Made by a program: the position numbers and the translations under genes. From Candidatus Pacebacteria bacterium RIFOXYA1_FULL_38_18 (GTDB taxonomy: Bacteria > Patescibacteriota > Microgenomatia > UBA1400 > PJMF01): 35,944 nucleotides of DNA. The stretch spans positions 79,694 through 115,637 of the forward strand of contig MFWV01000007.1 in NCBI GenBank assembly GCA_001787405.1, in the 5' to 3' direction. Positions 8,963-19,190 of this stretch are shown here, piece by piece. Every line of letters starts with the position of its first letter. Position 1 is the first letter of the stretch. The notes below the pieces were generated by a model. The model made no database searches. It saw nothing but the letters and a program-made list of their open reading frames with translations, and was not told where the DNA came from.

Positions 8963-11521
8963 TTAGCTGATAATAATTTTGCGTCCATCAAAATCAACCT
9001 TGACCGTATCACCATCTTTAATGGTTTTTTTAATGATTTCCATGGAAAGCGCATCAAGTAATTCGGTTTCAATCAAGCGTTTGAGCGGTCTGGCTCCAAA
9101 AACCTCGTCATAACCGGCGCTAGCAAAATAATCAACAACTTTATCAGTGATAACTAGCTTAATTTCTTTTTGTTGAAGGCGTTTTTTAATTATCTCTAAT
9201 TGTAGTTTGACGATTTCTTTAATCTCTTTGGCAGTTAGAGGTTGAAAAATCACGATGTCATCAATCCGATTCAAGAATTCTGGACGGAATTGAGTTTTGA
9301 GCAAGCCGTGAATAGTTTCTTCTTGTTTGACTGGTTCGCTATGATGTTGTGCGATCAAGTCACTGCCCAAGTTTGAAGTCATGATAATGATGGTGTTTTT
9401 GAAGTCTACGGTTTTGCCTTTGCTGTCTGTCAAGCGACCATCATCAAGAATCTGTAAAAGGATATTAAAAACATCGGCGTGAGCTTTTTCTATTTCATCA
9501 AAAAGAATGACTGAATAAGGTCGGCGACGGATTGCTTCGGTAAGTTGTCCGCCTTCTTCATAGCCAACGTATCCTGGTGGCGAGCCGATTAGGCGAGCCA
9601 CCGCATGTTTTTCCATATACTCACTCATGTCGATACGAACCATCATTTTTTCGTCATTAAATAATTCTTCCGCTAAAGTTTTGGCTAGTTCAGTTTTTCC
9701 TACCCCAGTAGGTCCTAGAAAAATAAATGAACCAATTGGTCTGTTTTCCTCACCAATGCCGGCTCGATTGCGACGAATAGCATTGGCTACGGCTTTGATG
9801 GCTGGTTTTTGACCAATGACTCGTTTGGCAATCTCTTCTTCAAGTCTAGCTAGCTTATCCCCTTCTCCCTCCAACATTTTTTGCACAGGAATGCCGGTCC
9901 AGCGAGAAACTACAGTAGCAATATCTTCTTCGGTAACTTCTTCTTTGAGGATTTGTTGACCCTTTTGTATTTTTTTCAGCTCAAGCTTGGCAGTTTCTAC
10001 TTGTTTTTCTAGCTCAGGAATTTGACCATAATTAATTTCTGCTACTTTTTGCAAATCATAATTGCGCTCGGCTTGAGCAGCTTGTTCTTTTAGTTCATCT
10101 ATTTTTTGGCTGGATTCTTTAATTTTATCGATTGCTTGTTTTTCAGCTTGCCAGTGCAAGTCAAGCTGTTTATGTTCTTCCTGCATCTCTGCCAGTTCTT
10201 TTTCGATTTCTTTGAGCCTGTTTTTACTGGCTTGATCTTTTTCTTTTTTGAGGGCTTCTTTTTCAATTTCTAGCTGGCGAATTTTTCTTTCCAACTGATC
10301 GATCACCGTGGGTTTACTATCAATTTCAATACGAATGGCAGAAGCGGCTTCATCCATCAAGTCAATGGCTTTATCCGGCAAAAATCGATCAGCAATATAG
10401 CGATCAGAAAGCTTGGTAGCTGCCACTAGTGCATTGTCTCTAATCTTGACTCCATGATGAGTTTCGTATTTTTCTTTGATGCCTCGCAAAATGGAAATGG
10501 TATCTTCCACAGAAGGCTCCTCTACCATCACTGGTTGAAAACGTCGTTCCAAAGCAGCATCTTTTTCTACATACTTGCGATATTCTTTGAGAGTAGTGGC
10601 TCCGATAGTGCGCAATCTACCCCGGGCAAGCGCCGGCTTGAGCAAGTTTCCGGCATCAGTAGATCCCTCTTGAGCGCCGGCGCCCACCACCGTATGCAAT
10701 TCGTCAATAAATAAAATTACTTGACCATCAGAATTTTCTACGTCTTTGATGACTGCTTTAAGCCTATCCTCAAACTCGCCTCGGTATTTGGCCCCGGCGA
10801 TTAATGAGCCCATATCCAAATTTAAAATGCGTTTATTTTTCAATGCATCAGGCACATCATTGTCAATGATTTTTTTGGCCAAACCTTCCACAATGGCAGT
10901 TTTGCCGGTGCCAGGTTCGCCTACCAAGACAGGATTATTTTTAGTTCGACGCGATAAAATTTGGGTAATGCGACGAATTTCTTCATCACGGCCAATAACG
11001 GGATCGATTTTGCCCTCTTCAGCCAGCGCCGTAAAATCTTGAGTGTATTTTTCCAAAGCTTGATATTTGCCTTCTGGATCAGGATCAGTGACGCGATGAT
11101 TGCCACGTAAATCTTGTAAGGTTGTCAGTACTTTTTTTTTGTCAAAATCAAAGATTTTTTTGATCTCAGCACTATTTAATAAACCCAAAAAAAGATGTTC
11201 GGTACTGAGATACTCATCTCTGAGTTTGCCAGCCTCGCTCTCAGCGTCAGCAAAGACCTTTTGCAACTCTGGAGAAACATAGGCTTGAGTTGCTTGATCA
11301 GAAGTAGGCAGTTCAGTTAAGGCTTTTTTGGTTTTTTCTTGTAATTCAACCAGATCTTGTTCTAGTTTTTTAATTAATGAAGGAATTAGACCATCTTTTT
11401 GTGTCAACAATACAGAAAATAGATGCAAAGGCTGAAGAGCTGGATGATTGAGTTTACCAGCTAGTTGTATTGAGCCTTGGATCGCTTCAGCTGATTTGGT
11501 GGTAAAACGATTAAAATCCAT
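8963..11521 (-). CDS. clpB: ClpB disaggregase (Hsp100, two AAA+ domains)
   Basis: [30 protein letters not shown], coiled-coil M domain, [52 protein letters not shown]. Confidence 0.97.
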   Translation of the reverse strand: MDFNRFTTKSAEAIQGSIQLAGKLNHPALQPLHLFSVLLTQKDGLIPSLIKKLEQDLVELQEKTKKALTELPTSDQATQAYVSPELQKVFADAESEAGKLRDEYLSTEHLFLGLLNSAEIKKIFDFDKKKVLTTLQDLRGNHRVTDPDPEGKYQALEKYTQDFTALAEEGKIDPVIGRDEEIRRITQILSRRTKNNPVLVGEPGTGKTAIVEGLAKKIIDNDVPDALKNKRILNLDMGSLIAGAKYRGEFEDRLKAVIKDVENSDGQVILFIDELHTVVGAGAQEGSTDAGNLLKPALARGRLRTIGATTLKEYRKYVEKDAALERRFQPVMVEEPSVEDTISILRGIKEKYETHHGVKIRDNALVAATKLSDRYIADRFLPDKAIDLMDEAASAIRIEIDSKPTVIDQLERKIRQLEIEKEALKKEKDQASKNRLKEIEKELAEMQEEHKQLDLHWQAEKQAIDKIKESSQKIDELKEQAAQAERNYDLQKVAEINYGQIPELEKQVETAKLELKKIQKGQQILKEEVTEEDIATVVSRWTGIPVQKMLEGEGDKLARLEEEIAKRVIGQKPAIKAVANAIRRNRAGIGEENRPIGSFIFLGPTGVGKTELAKTLAEELFNDEKMMVRIDMSEYMEKHAVARLIGSPPGYVGYEEGGQLTEAIRRRPYSVILFDEIEKAHADVFNILLQILDDGRLTDSKGKTVDFKNTIIIMTSNLGSDLIAQHHSEPVKQEETIHGLLKTQFRPEFLNRIDDIVIFQPLTAKEIKEIVKLQLEIIKKRLQQKEIKLVITDKVVDYFASAGYDEVFGARPLKRLIETELLDALSMEIIKKTIKDGDTVKVDFDGRKIIIS

Positions 11522-11523
11522 AC

Positions 11524-11550
11524 TTAGCAGTCATTATATATGAGTGCTAA
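11524..11550 (-). promoter_or_regulatory. CIRCE-like inverted repeat (putative HrcA operator) upstream of clpB
   Basis: Plus-strand TTAGCAGTC-N9-GAGTGCTAA, one mismatch from the CIRCE consensus TTAGCACTC-N9-GAGTGCTAA; ends 2 nt from the clpB ATG. Confidence 0.85.
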
Positions 11551-11669
11551 TAGAAAATGCAAGTAAAAAACTCTCATTCATCAGGGTTTTTTTACGTCTA
11601 TTTGATAGAGAAAAATATATTTATATATATTTTGATATATTAATTAAAAGAGCTTGTTTTTCGATTTAA

Positions 11670-11849
11670 CTATTTTTTGATAAGTTGATTATTCAATCTT
11701 TCGATTCTTCTTTGATAACAAGCAACTTCTTTTTCAGAAAGATTTCCTGAATCAATTCTTTTTTGAAGGGCTTTGATTTCTGCTTCAATACTGTCTCTTA
11801 CTGAATTTTCTAAAAAAGGACCTGAATTGAACGTTAGTCTCTCTGCCAT
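11670..11849 (-). CDS. Small hypothetical protein (59 aa)
   Basis: MAERLTFNSGPFLENSVRDSIEAEIKALQKRIDSGNLSEKEVACYQRRIERLNNQLIKK; TATAAT just upstream of ATG; below the cutoff of the supplied ORF track. Confidence 0.5.
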   Translation of the reverse strand: MAERLTFNSGPFLENSVRDSIEAEIKALQKRIDSGNLSEKEVACYQRRIERLNNQLIKK

Positions 11850-11876
11850 AGTGATTTTATTATATCTTACTCATCC

Positions 11877-11902
11877 AAAAACCCCATCTGATGATGGGGT
11901 TT
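11877..11902 (-). terminator. Putative Rho-independent terminator of the 16S transcription unit
   Basis: Perfect 10-bp stem AAACCCCATC/GATGGGGTTT with 4-nt loop, followed by a T run on the minus strand. Confidence 0.7.
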
Positions 11903-11958
11903 GATTTGACAGTCAAAAGATTAAGGACTCTTTTTTGACAAAATTTTTAGACAAACTA

Positions 11959-11994
11959 GTGATGTTTACAGACACAAACACAGTGGTGAAAATG
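11959..11994 (-). other. 3' arm of the 16S pre-rRNA processing stem
   Basis: Complementary to 13712-13747: a 24-bp core with 3 G.U wobbles and no mismatches, extending outward with a few mismatches. Confidence 0.8.
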
Positions 11995-12087
11995 GCCTGG
12001 ATATGATAGTCACAGGACTTGTTATTTCACAGACATTACTGTCTGAGGGAGAAAGGGGTCGTGATTTCCCCTACCCATTCTCCTTAG

Positions 12088-13607
<1,520 letters not shown>

Positions 13608-13711
13608 GTTTAATTATTTAAGTAGATTGAAACTGATCTTTATTATCTTTGTTATCTAGATTCAGTATTTGGAATTAACGGGTTTTATATTTCAAAAACC
13701 CATTAAAGTTT

Positions 13712-13747
13712 CATTTTCACCACTATGTTTACGTCAGTAATCATGAT
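13712..13747 (-). other. 5' arm of the 16S pre-rRNA processing stem
   Basis: Minus strand GACGTAAACATAGTGGTGAAAATG pairs with CATTTTCACCACTGTGTTTGTGTC in the trailer. Confidence 0.8.
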
Positions 13748-13775
13748 GATAAATTGTTTGTCGTTGTCTATTCAG

Positions 13776-13788
13776 TTGTTAAAGAGCT
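13776..13788 (-). promoter_or_regulatory. boxA antitermination element in the 16S leader
   Basis: Minus strand AGCTCTTTAACAA closely matches the rrn boxA core GCTCTTTAACAA. Confidence 0.8.
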
Positions 13789-13922
13789 TTCCTTCAAACA
13801 GAAAAAAAAGAAACAACCCCTTTTGGAATGTCTCTTTTTCATGATGTCTTTTGGTTGCCCAAGTACATCAATCTGGAATGTCTGAATTCTACGTTATGAA
13901 ACGAGAATTGTGAAGTATGGGT

Positions 13923-13950
13923 ATTGTAACAAGATCCAGAGGAAAGTCAA
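13923..13950 (-). promoter_or_regulatory. Putative sigma70-type promoter of the 16S unit
   Basis: Minus strand TTGACT-N16-TACAAT, about 135 bp upstream of boxA; the -35 overlaps the mnmA 3' end. Confidence 0.75.
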
Positions 13951-15125
13951 AAGATGATTGCACCGCCCAAACACTTGTTTGGCTGATCGCTAGTATAGAA
14001 CACGGCTGATTGGCCAGCAGCTATTCCTTCAAGAGGTTGATTGAGTTTTATTTGAAAAGAATCAAGTTGCTTGATGATTGAACAGTCGACCAGTTTCCCG
14101 ATATTGCGAATGCGAACTTTTGGCTTGGTTTGTTTGAGTAATTCTTGCTCGGTTAGATTGATGAGTTGCAATTTGTCAACCAAAAACTCTCTAACTTCAG
14201 TGGCTTGTTTGGGACCAATGACTAATTGATTGGCAGTTTGGTTTTTTGCAATCACGTAAAGTGCTGGTAACTCACTTTTATCAAATTCTGCATGAAGTTT
14301 GGCATACTTTTTTTTATCAATGACAAAGCCGTGACGTTGGCCGATAGTGTGGAACCAGAGTCCTCTGTGTTGGCCGACCACTCTTCCCTGTTTATCAACT
14401 ATTTCACCAGGATTTTCGCCCAGATTTTTTTTCAAAAATTTGGGGATGTTGATGTCACCCACAAAACAAATACCGACCGAGTCTTTTTTATTAGCCACTG
14501 GCAGTTTGGCTTGCTCTGCGATTTTGCGCACCTCCAGTTTGGTTAGTTCAGCCAAGGGAAACAGTACGCGGGCTAATTGTGCTTCCTTAATTTCATAGAG
14601 AAAATAGGTTTGATCTTTGGCAGTGTCTTTGGGTATATACAAACACTGACCATCAGTATCCGCATAGTGGCCAGTGGCGATGGCGTCATAGCCTCGTTTC
14701 ATGGCCCAGTCATAAAACAAACCGAACTTGATAATTTTGTTGCACATCACATCGGGATTGGGAGTGCGACCGGCTTGATATTCGTCCAGAAAATATTGCA
14801 TCACTTTTTCCCGATAAGGTTTTTTGAAGTCCAATACTTGAAATGGTAAATTCAATTGAAGAGCAATCTGCAAAGCATCTCTGCGGTCTCCCTCAGCTCG
14901 ACAACCAGGCTCGCTCCAACATTCTATGTAAGCAGTTTCCACCTGATAGCCCTGTTTTTTTAAGAGAATTGCCGCCACTGCAGAGTCTACTCCTCCGGAA
15001 AGACCGAGTAATATTTTGGTCGGTGGTTTGCTGATTAACTTATTTTTCACTGCAGTTATTATACTGGTGCTTTGTGAAAATAACTCATTTTGAGTTTTGC
15101 TGCTAAGTTCTACGCACTCTTGCAA
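13947..15125 (-). CDS. mnmA: tRNA-specific 2-thiouridylase MnmA
   Basis: LLGLSGGVDSAVAAILLKKQGYQV PP-loop, TPNPDVMCNKIIKFG, ATGHYAD, KDQTYFLY, GQRHGF. Confidence 0.95.
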   Translation of the reverse strand: MQECVELSSKTQNELFSQSTSIITAVKNKLISKPPTKILLGLSGGVDSAVAAILLKKQGYQVETAYIECWSEPGCRAEGDRRDALQIALQLNLPFQVLDFKKPYREKVMQYFLDEYQAGRTPNPDVMCNKIIKFGLFYDWAMKRGYDAIATGHYADTDGQCLYIPKDTAKDQTYFLYEIKEAQLARVLFPLAELTKLEVRKIAEQAKLPVANKKDSVGICFVGDINIPKFLKKNLGENPGEIVDKQGRVVGQHRGLWFHTIGQRHGFVIDKKKYAKLHAEFDKSELPALYVIAKNQTANQLVIGPKQATEVREFLVDKLQLINLTEQELLKQTKPKVRIRNIGKLVDCSIIKQLDSFQIKLNQPLEGIAAGQSAVFYTSDQPNKCLGGAIIF

Positions 15126-15154
15126 TTTTTCAATTTGAAAGAAAGTTTATAAGT

Positions 15155-16117
15155 CTAAATAAAGAAGTTGGTTTCGGCAATCAATCGCACTTGGCGCTGA
15201 TATGCTTGTGGATTTTGGGTATAAAAAATAGGCAAAATTGGTTGAAAATCTGGGTTGAGTTCTTTTGCTCGGTCAATGTCTTGCCAAGAAATTTTACCAA
15301 AATAAAGTTCTTTAATGGGGAAATCATTATTGATCAAAAATTTGGTAATTTCTGCCAAGCCTTCAAAATAAACCAAGTCTTTAGTGAAACCACCGGGCTG
15401 GCTGGTGTCCGTCAAACCTCTTTTCTTTTTGAAAGTCATGGCAAAGGCGCGTTCTTCATCTGTAATATATTGGCGAATAAAATGCCAGATTTCCAAGAAA
15501 GAACTAGTTTGGGCTTGTTGTATTGTCAAATAATTAATAGCTGCTAGATAAGCGATTGGATCAGTTTGAGGTAACAAAGAATGAATAGAAGCCAATCCCT
15601 CTTCGGTTTTGATATATGGAGAAAAACCAAATTTTCTTTTCTTTTTATACCAAGGTTGCTGAAAATAGTTGAGTCGACGCAGAGCGTGAGTGCCAAGCTC
15701 GTGATAAATCAATCCTGTCAAATCCTGTTCTCGAATAAGACAGGGCAAACGCAGTTTAACAAGATTTTCATCAGTAACAGAAGCACGACTGACGAATTCT
15801 TCAGACCAAACCAAAGAAATTTGGGTTTCCAAATGATGAGCAGCAATAAAATCTTTAATGGCTTTTGTAACGGTAGCTTGATCAAGAAGTGGACCTCGAC
15901 GATTTTCAAATTCTTCAGGAGTAAACTGAGAAGAAGCGGTGTCAAGTATTTGTTGCGCCAAACTTAAATAGTTTGTTGAAGGCAAACCTTTACTAAGTAG
16001 TTCTTCGGTAGAAAACTGTCTAACATAACGAAACTGTGGATTAAAATTGGGGTTAGCAAGAAATTGGTTTTTTTGCTCCTGATAATTAATTGGATTGAGA
16101 TCAGAAATTAATCCCAT
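15155..16117 (-). CDS. DUF1704 / MATCAP-like (QEGLA-type) putative metallocarboxypeptidase
   Basis: LIYHELGTHALRRLNYFQQPW...KTEEGLASIHS: HExxxH plus downstream EEGLA as in the DUF1704/MATCAP family. Confidence 0.85.
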   Translation of the reverse strand: MGLISDLNPINYQEQKNQFLANPNFNPQFRYVRQFSTEELLSKGLPSTNYLSLAQQILDTASSQFTPEEFENRRGPLLDQATVTKAIKDFIAAHHLETQISLVWSEEFVSRASVTDENLVKLRLPCLIREQDLTGLIYHELGTHALRRLNYFQQPWYKKKRKFGFSPYIKTEEGLASIHSLLPQTDPIAYLAAINYLTIQQAQTSSFLEIWHFIRQYITDEERAFAMTFKKKRGLTDTSQPGGFTKDLVYFEGLAEITKFLINNDFPIKELYFGKISWQDIDRAKELNPDFQPILPIFYTQNPQAYQRQVRLIAETNFFI

Positions 16118-16122
16118 GATTT

Positions 16123-17403
16123 TTAACTTGGTCGAATGACAAAACCCGACAAATCCTTTCGGCCAATTTCTACTTTTTGAGAACTAGTGTTCAGTTTTTT
16201 GGAAACAATCATGGATGTGCTAATTTTTCTGCCTTTTAATCTGAATTTTACTTCCACCACTGGTTGTTTTCCCTCGCCAGCTATTTGTTGGAACCAGAGC
16301 AAATCATCAACATCAATCAATCCTAGTTTTTTTACCAATTGGCTGGCAATTGCAGAGCGAAAACGACCAGTATTAATCAAAGCTTTAGCTTCTTCTTTCA
16401 ATCCCTCTTCACCATAAACAGTAACGGTTTCTTCGATTTCCAAAATGGGTATTTCTCCCTTACCGCTAATCTTATCACTAAAGTTTTCAGCGAAAAGAGC
16501 TTGGCCAATGCGCATGCCGTGATCAGCATTGAGAACATTGAGATCTTGTACTCGTTCAATTCTGCGCCGTAAGCCAGCTTTATTAGCCACTTGAATGGAG
16601 AGACCTGGATAAGCATTCAGCTCCACCACCATGGGGCCTTTGGTTTTATGAATAAAAAGATCTACGCCGGTATACATTAATCCAGCTGCACGAGCTGCTT
16701 CAATGGAAGTTTTTAGTAATTGATTCCAAAAAGGAATACGAATGCCATTAAGTTTTAACTTGGTTCCAGGTATGTATTGAATGAGTTGATTTTTGTGTTC
16801 TACACCGTGAGTGGTAATACCAGTGGCGATATCAATGCCGGTCATGATGGCTCCCTGGCTGATGTTGGCTCTACCTCCCGATTCTTCAGTTGGCAAACGA
16901 AGCTTGGCCATAATGGGCACGCTGTTGAAAACAATTACCCTCACGTCAGGGGTGCCTTTGAAAGTGTATTTTAATAATTTGGGATGAATGGGTATTCGTT
17001 CTTCAATGATGACGTTATGATTGGAACCATGAGTGCTGTATTGACCTGACAGAGTATCTTGGCAATGTAGCTTAATATCTTCCAAACTCCAGATTTTACC
17101 AACCACATCGGTCCAGTGTTTTTGATCGGCATGTTGTTTGCGAAAAGCCACTACCCCCTTGCCAGCATGACCATTGGTGGGTTTAATTACGAAGTCTTTT
17201 TTGAGGCTGACCCAATCAAAATCTTCCACATCTTCGGGAGTGCCAAGAATGGCATAAATTTTGGCGGTGGCAATATTTTTGCTTTGTAAAAGTAGCTTGG
17301 TGGCGTATTTTGATTTACAGATTGCTCTAGCTCTAGGAGAATTAAGCGGTACGAACAGCTGGTTGCGGGCATTCATGCCCAATATTTCATTTGCCTGTAC
17401 CAT
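16123..17403 (-). CDS. RimK-like ATP-grasp (alpha-L-glutamate ligase-like) fused to C-terminal retropepsin-like (RimB/Zn_protease family) domain
   Basis: ATP-grasp motifs FVIKPTNGHAGKGVV, VIIEERIP, GVDLFIHKTKGPMVVELNAYPGLSIQ; C-terminal AKALINTGRFRSAIAS...IGRKDLSGFVIRPS resembles the DTGA...LGR.dL domain. Confidence 0.85.
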   Translation of the reverse strand: MVQANEILGMNARNQLFVPLNSPRARAICKSKYATKLLLQSKNIATAKIYAILGTPEDVEDFDWVSLKKDFVIKPTNGHAGKGVVAFRKQHADQKHWTDVVGKIWSLEDIKLHCQDTLSGQYSTHGSNHNVIIEERIPIHPKLLKYTFKGTPDVRVIVFNSVPIMAKLRLPTEESGGRANISQGAIMTGIDIATGITTHGVEHKNQLIQYIPGTKLKLNGIRIPFWNQLLKTSIEAARAAGLMYTGVDLFIHKTKGPMVVELNAYPGLSIQVANKAGLRRRIERVQDLNVLNADHGMRIGQALFAENFSDKISGKGEIPILEIEETVTVYGEEGLKEEAKALINTGRFRSAIASQLVKKLGLIDVDDLLWFQQIAGEGKQPVVEVKFRLKGRKISTSMIVSKKLNTSSQKVEIGRKDLSGFVIRPS

Positions 17404-17412
17404 GGGCCTCCT

Positions 17413-18339
17413 TTATTCTTCTTCAATGATGGATTGAAAACGAGTTCTCTCCAATAAACGCAATCCTGTATATTTACCTACTAACAAATTGATAGTAGCT
17501 ACTCCCAACAAACTTAATTCTGGATAAAGTAATACGAATTGTTGAATGATTTCCAAGTTGATTAATAAGGCACAGCCAACCGCGATAATCAATGTTTCAA
17601 AAGTAATACTTAAGGCCTCTTTTTGACTACTAAAAAGTTGAGTACTCATGAAATTTTCGGTGAGCAACATCACAATTAACAACGGGAAAATATTAAGAGT
17701 CAATAAAGAAGAAAAGCCGAACCAAGATGAAGCGATTAATAGAGCGGTGATTAAAAAACTGACTACCCAAAGAACCATGGCAGTTCTGGGTAAAAATGGC
17801 AGTTTTAGGTGTCGTACAATCAATCTAGCCAATGAAGAAGCAATCAAGACAGCAATGAAAATAATTAAACCGGCGGCAATACCGGTTGAGACAAAAGCGA
17901 CTGAAAGTACGGCCGGAATGTAAACACCAAAACCCTTGAGTCCTACTACATGTCTAGATGCAGCAATGATGGAGGCAATTAGCGGAAATAATAACAATAA
18001 AACCAAGATATTGGCTGGTAAACCATTGGCTACTGCCTGACGAATAGCGTGCTGAAGTGGATTATGCCAAGTAAGAGATCCAATGGGGTGTTCGTCAAGA
18101 AAGGCGGTTAGTTTACTTTTTTTACTGCCACCGGTTTCGGTAATATCTTGATCTTTTTTATCTTGCAAACGCTGCTCTGCTTCCGCTGAGGCAGAAGCCA
18201 AACTACCTTCAGTAGCTTCTGAAGCAGGCGAAGCATCTAGAGATTGTTCAACAGAATCAAGATTTTGGGCGATAACGGGCTGAATAAAAACCATCAAGCC
18301 AGTGCCAATTACCAATAAGCTTAAAAGAAATTTTTTCAT
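17413..18339 (-). CDS. 7TM_transglut-like membrane protein (UUP1-type 7TM module without the fused transglutaminase domain)
   Basis: Signal peptide, acidic/Ala-Ser linker, then polytopic region with ILVLLLLFPLIASIIAASRHVVGLKGFGVYIPAVLSVAF; adjacent to the ATP-grasp gene as in known neighbourhoods. Confidence 0.75.
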   Translation of the reverse strand: MKKFLLSLLVIGTGLMVFIQPVIAQNLDSVEQSLDASPASEATEGSLASASAEAEQRLQDKKDQDITETGGSKKSKLTAFLDEHPIGSLTWHNPLQHAIRQAVANGLPANILVLLLLFPLIASIIAASRHVVGLKGFGVYIPAVLSVAFVSTGIAAGLIIFIAVLIASSLARLIVRHLKLPFLPRTAMVLWVVSFLITALLIASSWFGFSSLLTLNIFPLLIVMLLTENFMSTQLFSSQKEALSITFETLIIAVGCALLINLEIIQQFVLLYPELSLLGVATINLLVGKYTGLRLLERTRFQSIIEEE

Positions 18340-18424
18340 GAGTAGAATTATAACAGGATTTTAGTCTCGAGTTTAAGTGGAGTAATTATTTTAAAAAATG
18401 ATGATTGATAATTATTGAAATTAT

Positions 18425-18787
18425 TTAAAGTACAAATGCCACAAAAGATTGCACCAAGCCGATCAAGATAGAAGCCAGTAAAATTGAAAAGAATTGATTG
18501 AGATGTATTCCCATTACCACCATGTTGGTAATTTGAAAACCCGGTACCAGGTAAGTAACCAACCAAAGCAAACCGACATTGATCACTATCGAAAATAAGC
18601 CAAGAGTCACAATGTTAATTGGTAAAAATAATAACTTGACAATGGGCCGAACAAATTGATTGACTAGCACCATTACGATACTAGCCAAAATAAGAGTGGT
18701 CCAATCACCAATATTGATAGTGGGCAAAAAATAAGACAAAATCCACAAACTAGTGCCAGTCACAATAAGTGGTTTGAGTAGTTTCAT
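18425..18787 (-). CDS. Phage holin family 4 (PF04020)-like small membrane protein
   Basis: 120 aa, four TM segments, LVNQFVRPIVKLLFLPINIVTLGLFSIVINVGLLWLVTYLVPGFQI. Confidence 0.8.
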   Translation of the reverse strand: MKLLKPLIVTGTSLWILSYFLPTINIGDWTTLILASIVMVLVNQFVRPIVKLLFLPINIVTLGLFSIVINVGLLWLVTYLVPGFQITNMVVMGIHLNQFFSILLASILIGLVQSFVAFVL

Positions 18788-18836
18788 GTACTTCTACGGT
18801 AGCACAAAAAAGAAGAGTATTTAAAGATGCTAATAA

Positions 18837-19139
18837 TCAATAAGGGAATTCTACCTTTTTTCCCTCGGGAGCGATTAGTAGGTAGTTGTCACTTTCAGTA
18901 ACAAAAATTCTTCCTCCTGCTTGCAAAAAAGCTAATTCCTTCCGTGTGATTTCTAAGATTAACCCACGATATATTTTACTTTTGATTTCTTCAACTGTTA
19001 CTTCAAACCTAATTCCACTGCTCCAGTCCCCTTTTACTCTGGACATGTCTACTTCTTCCGCTCGTCCAGGAATGGTGATGCTTTGAGGAAGTTTCTCTTT
19101 AGTTTTTGAAATTGGTGATTTTTCTGAATCTGAAACCAT
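18837..19139 (-). CDS. Hypothetical protein
   Basis: 100-aa ORF, intergenic to flanking genes on the same strand. Confidence 0.6.
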   Translation of the reverse strand: MVSDSEKSPISKTKEKLPQSITIPGRAEEVDMSRVKGDWSSGIRFEVTVEEIKSKIYRGLILEITRKELAFLQAGGRIFVTESDNYLLIAPEGKKVEFPY

Positions 19140-19190
19140 GATTTTCCTTTGTTGATGTTATTAATAAGTCAAAGTATATCATAATTAAAC

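Noticed and set aside
18425-18787. Prophage signal from holin-family protein
   Set aside because: PF04020-like small membrane proteins are widespread chromosomal genes; no other phage genes nearby.
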